A stretch of 64,000 nt of DNA, taken from Wenzhouxiangella sp. 15190. GTDB taxonomy: Bacteria > Pseudomonadota > Gammaproteobacteria > Xanthomonadales > Wenzhouxiangellaceae. The position numbers and the translations under genes are program-made. Below the pieces are notes generated by a model. It was not told where the DNA came from and did not search any database. It saw only the letters and a program-made list of their open reading frames with translations. Each line of letters starts with the position of its first letter. Positions within the stretch are counted from its first letter, which is position 1. Below, piece by piece: positions 17,013 through 25,448 of the stretch. The stretch lies in the NCBI RefSeq assembly GCF_003417465.1, contig NZ_QVMV01000007.1, positions 1-64,000 of the forward strand, read 5' to 3'.

Positions 17013-18920
17013 ATGACCGTAAAAACGAAAGGATGGCCGCTGGCCTTGTTGTCGATTCTGCTGTTGGCGGCCTGCCAGGGGGATCGTTCGAATGAACCGC
17101 TCGAGCCGGCCGAGGAATGGAAGGTTCAGACCGGCGCCGACCCGCACAGCTTTTCCGAGTACGAGAAGGTGCGCGTGGGGCACCTGCGCCTGGACCTGGA
17201 TGCCGACATGGACGCGCACGTTCTGTCCGGACACGTCACGCTCGATCTCGAGCGCGTCGATCCTGATCATCCCCGCCTGGTGCTCGATACCCGCGGGCTG
17301 GATATCCGGGACGTTACGGCGCCCGAGTCCGATGGCAATCATCGACCCTTGTCCTGGCGTCTCGGCGAACAGGAAGGGTCGCTGGGGCAACCGCTCGTCA
17401 TCCTGCTCCCGGACGGCATCGACGAGGTGCGCATCGACTATTCCAGTTCGCCGGAGGCCTTTGGCCTGCAGTGGCTCGACGGCGAACAGACCTCCTCGGG
17501 CAAGCCCTTCATGTTCTCGCAGAGCCAGCCGCACTACGCGCGCACCTGGGTGCCGCTGCAGGACACCCCGGCGGTGCGCTATACCTTTGACGTCACCGTT
17601 CGCGTGCCCGAAGATCTCATGGCCGTCATGGGCGCCGGTGGCAATCCAGTCGAGCGTAACGCGTCCGGCGAGTACAACTTCCACATGCCGCAGCCGGTGC
17701 CGTCCTACCTGATGGCAATCGCCGTCGGCGACCTTCGATTCGCCGAGATTGGCGAACGCTCCGGCGTTTACGCCGAACCCGAGTGGATCGAGGCCGCGGC
17801 CGAGGAGTTCGACGTGCTCGAGGAAATGATCGATATCGGCGTCGATCTCTACGGCGAGTACCGCTGGGGCCGCTACGATCTGCTGGTACTGCCGCCCAGC
17901 TTTCCCTTCGGCGGCATGGAAAACCCCCGCCTGAGTTTCGTCACGCCCACCATCATTGCCGGCGACGGCAGCCTGCTGGCCCTGGTCGCGCACGAACTGG
18001 CGCATTCCTGGTCGGGCAACCTGGTCACCAATGCCGCCTGGCGCGACCTTTGGCTCAACGAGGGCTTCACCGTCTACTTCGAGTCGCGCATCATGGAAGC
18101 CCTCTACGGCGAGGAAGTCGCTCGCCAGCTCGCGGTACTCGAATGGGAGGACCTGGTCGAGGAACTGGAAGGGACCGAAGACGGTATGGCCAGCCTGGTG
18201 ATGGATGTCGACGAGCGCGACCCCGAACAGGCCTTCAGCAGCGTGCCCTATTCGAAGGGGCGGTTTTTCCTGGACTGGATCGAGCACCGTGTGGGACGCG
18301 AGACCATCGACGAATTCCTGCGCGCCTACTTCGATCATTTCGCCTTCCAGTCGATCTCGACCGAAACCTTCCGCGGTTACCTGGAGACCAACCTGGTCTC
18401 CAAGCATGACGCCCTGACCATGGAAGCCGTCGATCAATGGCTTTACGAGCCGGGCCTGCCCGAGTTCGCTGTCGCACCGGAATCGGACGCCTTCGAGCGC
18501 GTCGACGACTGGCGCAAGCGCTGGCTGGCCGGGGACGCCGAGACCGGGGAACTTCCGGCCGATGAGTGGTCCGTCTACCAGTGGCTGCATTTCCTCATCG
18601 GCCTGGAAGACAAGCTGGACGCCGAGCGCATGGCCGAATTGGACGCGGCTTTCGCCCTGACCGAGTCGGGCAACTACGAAATCCTGTTCCAGTGGCTGAT
18701 GCGCTCGATCGAGACGCGCTACGAGCCCGGCATCGAGCGGCTCGAGGCCTTTCTGCTCGAGGTCGGCCGCAACAAGTTCACCCGCCCGCTCTATGCCGCC
18801 CTGGCCGACACCGACTGGGGCCGCGAGTGGGCCATCGACGTGTACGAACGCGCCCGACCCGGCTATCACCCCCTGACCCGCCAGGCGGCCGAACGCGCCC
18901 TGGATATTGACCAGGAATAA
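17013..18920 (+). CDS. M1 family zinc aminopeptidase, lipoprotein
   Basis: A 635-residue metallopeptidase of family M1, closest in style to leukotriene A4 hydrolase-like bacterial aminopeptidases. The start at 17013 gives a lipoprotein signal peptide ending LLLAAC (lipobox, acylated Cys about residue 18), with an AAGGA site seven bases upstream; the longer open frame upstream is not coding. The zinc site is complete: His327-Glu328-x-x-His331 (HELAH) and Glu350 (NEGF). The aminopeptidase signature GGMENP lies upstream. C-terminal residues 480-635 form the helical repeat domain. Expected activity is removal of N-terminal residues from peptides at the envelope; the substrate is unknown. It is flanked by word-repeat elements on both sides. 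Confidence 0.93.
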   Translation: MTVKTKGWPLALLSILLLAACQGDRSNEPLEPAEEWKVQTGADPHSFSEYEKVRVGHLRLDLDADMDAHVLSGHVTLDLERVDPDHPRLVLDTRGLDIRDVTAPESDGNHRPLSWRLGEQEGSLGQPLVILLPDGIDEVRIDYSSSPEAFGLQWLDGEQTSSGKPFMFSQSQPHYARTWVPLQDTPAVRYTFDVTVRVPEDLMAVMGAGGNPVERNASGEYNFHMPQPVPSYLMAIAVGDLRFAEIGERSGVYAEPEWIEAAAEEFDVLEEMIDIGVDLYGEYRWGRYDLLVLPPSFPFGGMENPRLSFVTPTIIAGDGSLLALVAHELAHSWSGNLVTNAAWRDLWLNEGFTVYFESRIMEALYGEEVARQLAVLEWEDLVEELEGTEDGMASLVMDVDERDPEQAFSSVPYSKGRFFLDWIEHRVGRETIDEFLRAYFDHFAFQSISTETFRGYLETNLVSKHDALTMEAVDQWLYEPGLPEFAVAPESDAFERVDDWRKRWLAGDAETGELPADEWSVYQWLHFLIGLEDKLDAERMAELDAAFALTESGNYEILFQWLMRSIETRYEPGIERLEAFLLEVGRNKFTRPLYAALADTDWGREWAIDVYERARPGYHPLTRQAAERALDIDQE

Positions 18921-18930
18921 AGTGGACTTG

Positions 18931-19070
18931 AGGAACCACGGAAGACACGGAAGCACACGGATTGATGACCTGAGATCGTGCCTGACCCAGTGAACTTTCG
19001 AACCAAGGTTACCGGGATTTTGAGCTTCTCACTCTTTCCGTGAATTCCGTGTCTTCCGTGGTTTCCGAAT
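18931..19070. repeat. Word-repeat palindromic element (9-mer CACGGAAGA)
   Basis: The left arm (18931-18965) has 9-base words (CCACGGAAG, ACACGGAAG, CACACGGA). The right arm (19035-19069) is complementary in 9-base steps (CTTTCCGTG, AATTCCGTG, TCTTCCGTG, GTTTCCGAA). The blocks 18935-18952 and 19045-19062 are perfectly complementary over 18 bp. About 70 bases of unrelated sequence separate the arms. It lies between two genes on the same strand, downstream of the M1 peptidase and upstream of the sufT promoter. Confidence 0.92.
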
Positions 19071-19087
19071 TTCACGTTCCGGATCTG

Positions 19088-19118
19088 TTGCAAGCACCGG
19101 CTCAGGCCCAGATATAAT
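19088..19118 (+). promoter_or_regulatory. Likely sigma-70 promoter of sufT
   Basis: A consensus -10 hexamer TATAAT lies at 19113-19118, with TTGCAA at 19088-19093 as the nearest -35 (spacer 19, slightly long). The sufT start codon is 32 bases after the -10. The -10 is the strongest seen in the window; the -35 assignment is less certain. Confidence 0.6.
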
Positions 19119-19150
19119 AGGGACCAATTCAATCCTGTTTCGGGTGGGCC

Positions 19151-19702
19151 ATGTTCGGCAATTCCTACACGCCGGTGAAATTCGAGCGCGACTGCGAGGT
19201 GGTGATGGTGCCCGAGGGCGCGCCGGTGGAGCTGCCTGCCGGCACCGTCGGCTACATCACCCAGCAGATGGGCGGCAGTTTCACCATCTACGTCGACGGC
19301 CGGCTGTTCCGTCTGGCCGGCGATGAGGCCGATGCCATCGGCAAGGAACCGCCGCCGGCGCCCAGGCTGCCCGAGAACGCCACCGATGAGGACGTCGAGG
19401 AACTGGTCATGAGCCAGCTCAAGACCGTCTATGACCCGGAAATCCCGATTAACGTCCTCGATCTGGGCCTGATCTACGAGTGCGACATCGAAAAGATCGA
19501 CGGCGATTCCCGGCACGTGTCGATCGACATGACCCTGACTGCACCAGGCTGCGGCATGGGCGACATTCTGGTCGCCGATGTCGAGGATCGCATCGGTCGC
19601 ATTCCCACCATCGACAAGGTCGACGTTCGCCTGGTCTTCGACCCGCCCTGGAACCAGCACATGATGAGCGAGGAAGCCCGGCTCGAGACCGGCATGTTTT
19701 GA
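19151..19702 (+). CDS. sufT: Probable Fe-S assembly factor SufT (MIP18/DUF59 family)
   Basis: A 183-residue protein. Residues 1-75 are a short beta-rich N-terminal region (VPEGAPVELPAGTVGYITQQMGG) found in SufT. Residues 85-183 are the MIP18-like domain with DPEIPINVLDLGLIYE and the signature MTLTAPGCGMG. SufT-type proteins help mature Fe-S proteins, alongside SUF or alone; the exact step is not established. Here it is detached from other suf genes and has its own promoter. A strong hairpin follows, between it and convergent btuB. There are no odd features. Confidence 0.9.
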   Translation: MFGNSYTPVKFERDCEVVMVPEGAPVELPAGTVGYITQQMGGSFTIYVDGRLFRLAGDEADAIGKEPPPAPRLPENATDEDVEELVMSQLKTVYDPEIPINVLDLGLIYECDIEKIDGDSRHVSIDMTLTAPGCGMGDILVADVEDRIGRIPTIDKVDVRLVFDPPWNQHMMSEEARLETGMF

Positions 19703-19749
19703 GTTGGTCTGGGCCGGAGTGTTCCGGCCCGGATCGATTGTTCCAACTC
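19701..19749. terminator. Nested hairpin between convergent sufT and btuB
   Basis: GGGCCGGA (19711-19718) and TCCGGCCC (19723-19730) form a perfect 8-bp stem with a GTGT loop. They are enclosed by a second complementary pair, GAGTTGG (19701-19707) and CCAACTC (19743-19749). The structure occupies the whole gap between the two convergent genes and touches both stop codons. Neither strand has a strong U-tract, so it may be a bidirectional pause or terminator, or an mRNA 3' stabiliser. Confidence 0.6.
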
Positions 19750-21529
19750 AGGGGGATTGCCAGCGCAGGGCCACGAAGGCGGCGCGCCGATGGGCGTTGA
19801 AGCCGGCAAGCGGTTCGTAATCCTCGTCGGTCAGGTTCTCGAGCCTTCCTTCCAGTGTCAGGCCTGCGCCCAGCGGCCAGCCGGCGCGCAGGTTGACCAG
19901 CGTGTAGCTGGCCAGTTCGACGCCGAAATCGGGTCGCTCGCCGACATGCACGATCTCCGCGCCCAGCCAGCCATCATTGCCGAAGGTTCGGTCGACACTG
20001 AGGGAGCCCTTGATGTCGGCGCGGCGTAGCAGATCGCTGGCCTGGGTGCGGTTCTCGGCGTCTTGCCAGGTCAGGTTCGACTCGGCCCGCCAGTGGCCCG
20101 AAGTGAAGCGATAGCTCAACTCCGCGCCGCGAATGCGGGCATCTTCGATGTTGATGGCCTGAAAATCGGGACCGGAGAAGGCAATCAGGTCCTCGACTTC
20201 GTTCTGGTACACGCTCAGGCCCAGGCCGTGACCGCCGGGGCCGAACCAGTCGAGCCCGAGCTCGCCGCTGAGCGACGTTTCGGGGTCGAGGTCCGGGTTT
20301 CCGGCGAACTGCCCGCCGAAGCCGGGTGAGTAAAGCTGGCTGAAACTCGGTGCTCGGAAAGCCCGGCCCAGGCTGGCCGACAGGCGCAAGGATTCGGAAA
20401 TGCGCCAGCCGCCGGCGAGATTGCCGGTCAGCGCCGATCCGAACTGGCTGTCGTGATCGCCGCGCAGGCTGGCTTCCCAGGAGAAGACGCCATGCGTGCC
20501 GTCGAGACCGGTCCAGATGCCGACATTCTCGCGATCCTCGTCGAAGGAGGCACTGGTGTCGCCCTCGACATGCCAGGCATCGGCACCCAGCAGCCAGGTC
20601 GTGCCGTTGCCGACTTCGCGTTCGGCCTGGAAGCCGGTCTGGATGCGGCGGGTGGCCGCCTCCGAGATGCTGAAGCCGTTGTCGGTCTCCAGGTTGTCGC
20701 GGTAGAAGGCCGCCGAGGCGTTCCAGGCCCAGGGCCCATCGGTGTTCTTGCTGTAGGCGCCGCGAAACGCGTAGTTGAGGAAGTCGGACTCGCCCTGGTC
20801 GAATTCGACATCGCCGTCGGCCAGGCGTGCCGACCAGGAGAGGTCGCCCGAACCGAGCCGGTAATCTCCCCGGGCGCTGACGCTGAGGTTGTCGAAACCG
20901 TCGTCGTCGGGGTCATACGCAGATCCCTGCGGGTTTTGCGCTGAGAATCCCTCGACGCTGCGGCCGGCGACGTTGAGCCCGAGAAACCCGTTGCCGAAAT
21001 GCGCCGAAAGCTGCCGGTCGTCGTAGCGACCGTAGGCCGCACGCGCTGCACCGCCGTCGGGCAGGCGGGTGAAGATCTGGATGACGCCGCCGATGGCGTC
21101 CGAGCCCCAGCGCGCTGCGCGCGGGCCGCGCACGATCTCGATCCGCTCGATGATGGACGGGTCGAGGATTTCCCAGGTGAAGCCGCCGGTTCCCGCGGCA
21201 GACACGCGCACGCCGTCGACCAGAACGAGCATGTGATTCGAATTGGTCCCGCGCATGAATACGCTGGTCTGCCCGCCCGGGCCGCCGCTGCGGGCGATGT
21301 CGATGCCCGCCTCGAGACGCAGCAATTCCAGCAGGTCGGGTGCCTGGCTGCGCGCGATTTCGTCCTGCGTAATGACCGACACGGCGGCCAGGGAGTCGTC
21401 GACGGCCTGTTCGGCACGCGTTGCCGTGACCTGGATGGGTTCGCCCTCGTAGGTGGTCTGGGCGACGGCATGGCCGCCGATGAAGAGCATGCCGGCGGTT
21501 GCCAGCAAGCCGAAGGGATTGCCTTGCAT
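19748..21529 (-). CDS. btuB: TonB-dependent vitamin B12 outer-membrane receptor
   Basis: A 593-residue outer-membrane receptor with signal peptide (GGHAVAQ cleavage region). A TonB box-like segment follows (about residues 29-40, GEPIQVTATR), then the plug domain (VSVITQDEIARSQAPDLLELL; VFMRGTNSNHMLVLVDGVRV; IERIEIVRGPRAARWGSDAIGGVIQI) and a 22-strand-type beta barrel ending in an aromatic-rich C-terminus (AFVALRWQSP). The plug resembles BtuB. The identification as a cobalamin transporter rests mainly on the cobalamin riboswitch directly upstream. The TonB partner could be the TonB-like protein at 13239, but this is not shown. Confidence 0.93.
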   Translation of the reverse strand: MQGNPFGLLATAGMLFIGGHAVAQTTYEGEPIQVTATRAEQAVDDSLAAVSVITQDEIARSQAPDLLELLRLEAGIDIARSGGPGGQTSVFMRGTNSNHMLVLVDGVRVSAAGTGGFTWEILDPSIIERIEIVRGPRAARWGSDAIGGVIQIFTRLPDGGAARAAYGRYDDRQLSAHFGNGFLGLNVAGRSVEGFSAQNPQGSAYDPDDDGFDNLSVSARGDYRLGSGDLSWSARLADGDVEFDQGESDFLNYAFRGAYSKNTDGPWAWNASAAFYRDNLETDNGFSISEAATRRIQTGFQAEREVGNGTTWLLGADAWHVEGDTSASFDEDRENVGIWTGLDGTHGVFSWEASLRGDHDSQFGSALTGNLAGGWRISESLRLSASLGRAFRAPSFSQLYSPGFGGQFAGNPDLDPETSLSGELGLDWFGPGGHGLGLSVYQNEVEDLIAFSGPDFQAINIEDARIRGAELSYRFTSGHWRAESNLTWQDAENRTQASDLLRRADIKGSLSVDRTFGNDGWLGAEIVHVGERPDFGVELASYTLVNLRAGWPLGAGLTLEGRLENLTDEDYEPLAGFNAHRRAAFVALRWQSP

Positions 21530-21674
21530 GAATTGTGCTCCTTGCGCTCACCCGCGCATTGAACCGGGGAGAGCGTGCAGGGAGCCAAGGACAGGGCAGG
21601 AGCCCGATTGTCTTCGACACCGGTCGCCCGCCGCAACCCGGTTGTGTACAGGGAGCCTCTCGAGGCTCCCGCCG

Positions 21675-21860
21675 ATGCAGCAGGCCGGTCTCCTGACTTC
21701 CGGCAGGCCTCTCGGTTGGAGAAGCCCGGGCTGGAACCTTCCCCCGCTGTTCGCGCGGAGTGGATCCTTCCAGCCGCATCGGCCCTGCGCCGACGCCGGT
21801 TACAGTTGCGGGGGCAGTACCGGACTCACACCGGTTTCCCGTAACACCTGTTGCGGTTTT
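21675..21860 (-). promoter_or_regulatory. Cobalamin riboswitch of btuB
   Basis: Read on the minus strand, the leader of btuB contains the hallmark blocks of the adenosylcobalamin riboswitch: GGGAAACCGGTGTGAGTCCG, then CCCCCGCAACTGTAACCGG, and nearer the gene the block GGAAGTCAGGAGACCGGCC. Order and spacing match the family. The gene begins about 145 bases after the aptamer, leaving room for an expression platform. It should repress btuB when cobalamin is plentiful. The aptamer ends are estimated to within about ten bases. Confidence 0.95.
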
Positions 21861-21961
21861 TGAGCTTTCAAAAGAAAGCGCCGGTGGCGATGCCGACCGG
21901 CGCGAATCATTGTAGCGCAAGGAGCCGGTCGGTGCGACAGCGCCGACCGGAGCGGTCTTGG

Positions 21962-24445
21962 TCAGGCGGCCTTGGGCTTGCGCTTGCCGCGGACCTTGTC
22001 GCCGTGTTCGGTCAGGCCGGCCTGCAGCTCGGCGATGTCGAAATCGTCGGTGGCGATGACTTCCATGCTGCGTTTGCGCACATCGGCGAGCATGTCGGCT
22101 TCCCTTTGGGTCAGGATGTCCTTCTCGCGCGCTTGCTCCAGGCGCTCCTCAAAGGTGTAGCCGGTGATCTGGCCGGCGCGTTCGGCCTTGAGCATCTTGC
22201 GCTCGATCGGCTCGGCGGCGATCACGTCGGGCAGCAGTTCTTCCATGATGCCGGGCCAGTAGCCTTCGCGGGCGGTCTTGTAGCAGCCGCGAGTGAGGCG
22301 ATCGCGGGTGTCCGACGGCGACAGCAGCAGCGCGGCTACCTTGTGGCCCAGCCGGTCGTTGGGTGCGCGCTCACGCTGGCCGAGGGGGAAGACCACCAGG
22401 CGCAGCAGCGGACGCATCCAGCCGATGGGATAGTTGTCGATCGTGTCGCTGAACGCACGCTGGATCTTGTGGATGGCGTCGTGGAAGGCCCAGGCCATGA
22501 TCGGCTGGTCGGCGGCCGGCCGTGCTTCATGCTCGAAGCGGCGCAGCATGGCCGAGGCAATGTAGAGCTGGCTGAGCGCGTCGCCCAGGCGCCCGGAAAT
22601 CTTTTCCTTCTGCTTGAGCTTGCCGCCGTAGGTCAGCATGGCGATGTCGGCCAGATAGGCGAACGCGGCGCTGTAGCGGCTGAGCTTGCGGAAGTACTTG
22701 CGCGTGCGTCGGTCGCCCGGCACGGCCGCGAACTTCGCGAAGCTCAGGCCCAGCACGAAAGCGCGCGTGGCGCTGGAAATGGAGTGGCCGATGTGCGCGA
22801 ACAGCAGCTTGTCGAATTCGACGAGTTGCTCTTCTTCGTCCTCGATCTGCAGCGCCTCGAGCTCCTTGAGCACGTAGGGATGGCAGCGAATCGCACCCTG
22901 GCCGAAGATCATCAGCGAGCGCGTCATGATGTTGGCGCCTTCGACGGTGATCCAGATCGGCGCCCCTTCCCAGGCGCGCCCGAGGTAATTCTTCGGGCCG
23001 AGGATAATGCCCTTGCCGCCGTGGATGTCCATGGCGTCGCGAAGGACTTCGCGACTCATCTCCGTTGAATGGTACTTGGCGATCGCGCCGGGCACGGCCG
23101 GGCGCTCGCCGTCGTCCACCGACGATGCGGTCTGGCGACTCAGCGCACTGATGGCATAGGTGTAGCCGGCCATGCGTGCGAGCGCTTCCTCCACGCCTTC
23201 GAAGCGGCCGATGGGCAGGCCGAACTGCTTGCGGATACGGGCGTAGGAACCGGTCACCATGGTGGCCGCCTTGGCGCCGCCGGTGGTTGATGACGGCAGC
23301 GAAATGGCGCGACCCACCGACAGGGACTCGACCAGCATGCGCCAACCATGTCCGGCGTAGTCGGTGCCGCCGAGCAGGTAGTCGAGCGGCACGAATACAT
23401 CCTTGCCGACGATCGGTCCGTTCGGGAACGGGTTGTTGAGCGGGAAGTGCCGGCGGCCGATCTCCATGCCCGGCGTGTCGGCGGGCAGCAGGGCCACGGA
23501 AATACCGATGTCCTCGGTATCACCGAGGTGGCCGTCGGGATCGTAGAGGCGGAAGGCCAGGCCGACCACGGTGGCCAGCGGTGCCAGCGTGATGTAGCGC
23601 TTTTCGAAATTGAGCTTGATGCCCAGCGTTTCCTTGCCGTTGAACTGGCCCTTGCACACGACGCCGTAGTCGGCGATGGATGTGGCATCGGAGCCGGCCA
23701 CCGTGCTGGTCAGGCCGAAGCAGGGAATTTCCTCGCCGGAAGCGAGCCTGGGCAGGTAATGATTTTTCTGCTCATCCGTGCCGTAGTGCAGCAGCAGCTC
23801 GGCCGGGCCGAGCGAGTTGGGCACGGCGACGATCGAGCCGACGGTGGAACTGAGGCCGCCCACCTTCTCGAGCACGGCGCGGTGGGCGACGGCTGAAAAA
23901 CCGAGACCGCCGTAGTCCTTCGGAATGATCATGCCGAAGTACTTGTTCTTTTTCAGGTGTTCCCAGACTTCGTCGGAGGTGCCGGCCCGGTAGTGGGTGA
24001 ATTCCCACTCGTCGATCATGCCGCACAACTCTTCGACCGGTCCGTCGATGAAAGCCTGCTCCTCGGTGCTGAGCTCGTGGAGCGGTTTCTTGACGAAGCG
24101 GCTCCAGCGCGGATTGCCGCCGAAGATCTCGCCCTCGAATCCGACCGTGCCGGCGTCAAGCGCGACCTGCTCGGTGTCCGAAATCGTGGGCACCATGCCC
24201 TTGAAGCTTTCCAGTACGCGACGCGTGATGAATTCACGCCGCCAGCTGCGGTTGTTGAGTAACGCCGCGAGCGGCAGGAAAATCAGCCAGAACAGGGTCA
24301 GGCTGATCCAGCCCGGCTCGCCCGCGATGGTGAAACCGAGCCCGACGATGGCAGTCACGACCGACCAGATCGTGGCGGAGGCGCGGAAATAGGCGCAAGC
24401 CAGCCCGGCGACAAGCAGGGCCAGCAAAAACAGGATGAGGCTCAT
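21962..24445 (-). CDS. fadE: Acyl-CoA dehydrogenase FadE
   Basis: A FadE-type acyl-CoA dehydrogenase (827 residues; E. coli 814) that carries out the first, FAD-linked step of fatty acid beta-oxidation. It has the FadE-specific N-terminus: two or three hydrophobic helices (about 2-20, 25-65), then the NRSWRREFITRRV segment. The dehydrogenase core follows, with PKDYGGLGFSAVAH, the FAD-binding region around GLTSTVAGSDATS, and SVGRAISLPSS. The C-terminal 270 residues (from about 560) are the extra FadE helical domain. It lies three bases after the hydrolase gene on the minus strand and probably shares its promoter. Confidence 0.96.
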   Translation of the reverse strand: MSLILFLLALLVAGLACAYFRASATIWSVVTAIVGLGFTIAGEPGWISLTLFWLIFLPLAALLNNRSWRREFITRRVLESFKGMVPTISDTEQVALDAGTVGFEGEIFGGNPRWSRFVKKPLHELSTEEQAFIDGPVEELCGMIDEWEFTHYRAGTSDEVWEHLKKNKYFGMIIPKDYGGLGFSAVAHRAVLEKVGGLSSTVGSIVAVPNSLGPAELLLHYGTDEQKNHYLPRLASGEEIPCFGLTSTVAGSDATSIADYGVVCKGQFNGKETLGIKLNFEKRYITLAPLATVVGLAFRLYDPDGHLGDTEDIGISVALLPADTPGMEIGRRHFPLNNPFPNGPIVGKDVFVPLDYLLGGTDYAGHGWRMLVESLSVGRAISLPSSTTGGAKAATMVTGSYARIRKQFGLPIGRFEGVEEALARMAGYTYAISALSRQTASSVDDGERPAVPGAIAKYHSTEMSREVLRDAMDIHGGKGIILGPKNYLGRAWEGAPIWITVEGANIMTRSLMIFGQGAIRCHPYVLKELEALQIEDEEEQLVEFDKLLFAHIGHSISSATRAFVLGLSFAKFAAVPGDRRTRKYFRKLSRYSAAFAYLADIAMLTYGGKLKQKEKISGRLGDALSQLYIASAMLRRFEHEARPAADQPIMAWAFHDAIHKIQRAFSDTIDNYPIGWMRPLLRLVVFPLGQRERAPNDRLGHKVAALLLSPSDTRDRLTRGCYKTAREGYWPGIMEELLPDVIAAEPIERKMLKAERAGQITGYTFEERLEQAREKDILTQREADMLADVRKRSMEVIATDDFDIAELQAGLTEHGDKVRGKRKPKAA

Positions 24446-24448
24446 GAT

Positions 24449-25327
24449 CTAGGTTGCTCCTTGCGCAGCCTGCCGTTTGAGGAACGGCGTTACGGCGCCC
24501 ATGAAGTGGTCGTTGCGGTCGCCGGCCACCATGTGGGCGGCGTCTTCCACCATGGCTTGTTCGGCGTGCGGGGCCAGCTTGAGGAATTCCTCGATGTGCT
24601 CCTGGCCGATCATCTCGCTCTGGCCGCCTGCGACCAGGAGCGTCGGAATCTTGAGCCGGCGCGAAGCCGACTTCAGGCGCGACTGCAGATTGCTGCTCTT
24701 TTCGGCCAGCGCCAGCATGGCCGGATCCCAGTGCCAGTACCAGCGGCCATCGCTGGCCTGGCGCAGGTTGCGGGTCAGTCCGTCGTTCGATCCGTTGCGG
24801 CGTCGATGCGGCAGAAAGCCGCGCACGGCCTCGATGGCATCGTCGAGCGTCTCGAACCCTTTCGGATTCTGGCGCATGAACGCGAGCATGGCTTCCACGC
24901 CACTGTCGTCCCAGCGCGGTGCGATGTCGACCAGCACCAGCGACGTCAGATCGACCTTGGGCTTTTCCGAATGTGCGAGCAGCGCGGTCAGGCCACCCAT
25001 GGAGGCACCGATGACGGCCGGGCGATTGGGCAACGAAGCGCACACCCGCCGGAAGTCCTCGATGAACTGCTCGAAGTCGTATTCCCCGCTGGGCGCCCGG
25101 TCGCTTTCGCCGTGACCCCGGGCGTCGTAGCTAACCGCCTGCCAGCCGGCGGCCGCCAGCAGTCGTCCGGTCTCTTCCCAGGCATACTGGGTCTGGCCGA
25201 AGCCATGGGCCATGAGCACGCACGGCGCCCGGTCGTCGCCGTAATAGCGAAGACTCAGGCGGATGCCATCATCGGTCCAGATCTGGCGCCGGCGGATATC
25301 GTCGTTGAGTTTGCGTACAGCTTCCAT
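24449..25327 (-). CDS. Alpha/beta hydrolase upstream of fadE
   Basis: A 292-residue alpha/beta-hydrolase fold protein. Visible features are the oxyanion-hole region LMAHGFGQTQYAWEETG, the segment VSYDARGHGESDR, the nucleophile elbow GASMGG (Ser nucleophile), an acidic residue after VAGGQSEMIG and a late His in EDAAHMVAGD, a complete Ser-Asp-His set. It is the first gene of a likely two-gene operon with fadE (3-bp gap), so an acyl ester or acyl-CoA related substrate is plausible, but none can be assigned. The best promoter places transcription start almost at its ATG (see 25335-25363). Confidence 0.88.
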   Translation of the reverse strand: MEAVRKLNDDIRRRQIWTDDGIRLSLRYYGDDRAPCVLMAHGFGQTQYAWEETGRLLAAAGWQAVSYDARGHGESDRAPSGEYDFEQFIEDFRRVCASLPNRPAVIGASMGGLTALLAHSEKPKVDLTSLVLVDIAPRWDDSGVEAMLAFMRQNPKGFETLDDAIEAVRGFLPHRRRNGSNDGLTRNLRQASDGRWYWHWDPAMLALAEKSSNLQSRLKSASRRLKIPTLLVAGGQSEMIGQEHIEEFLKLAPHAEQAMVEDAAHMVAGDRNDHFMGAVTPFLKRQAAQGAT

Positions 25328-25334
25328 ACGGCAG

Positions 25335-25363
25335 AGTATGGGTTTACCCTGTTATTTAGTCAA
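25335..25363 (-). promoter_or_regulatory. Predicted sigma-70 promoter of the hydrolase-fadE operon
   Basis: On the minus strand TTGACT (25363-25358) and CATACT (25340-25335) are separated by exactly 17 bases, a good sigma-70 arrangement. The -10 ends only seven bases before the ATG at 25327, so the transcript would be leaderless or nearly so unless another start is used. Confidence 0.6.
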
Positions 25364-25408
25364 TCAGCTTTCATATTGGTTCGGTGCGGCCCGTTAACAA
25401 GTGCTGAA

Positions 25409-25420
25409 TTGGTCGACCAA
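25409..25420. promoter_or_regulatory. Perfect 12-bp palindrome, candidate TetR operator
   Basis: TTGGTCGACCAA is a perfect palindrome in the divergent space between the hydrolase-fadE operon and the TetR-type regulator, 28 bases upstream of the regulator ATG. TetR family proteins commonly bind such palindromes in divergent promoters. The role as operator is inferred from symmetry and position only. Confidence 0.5.
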
Positions 25421-25448
25421 ACCCCAAGAGATACCATCGCGGATCATC

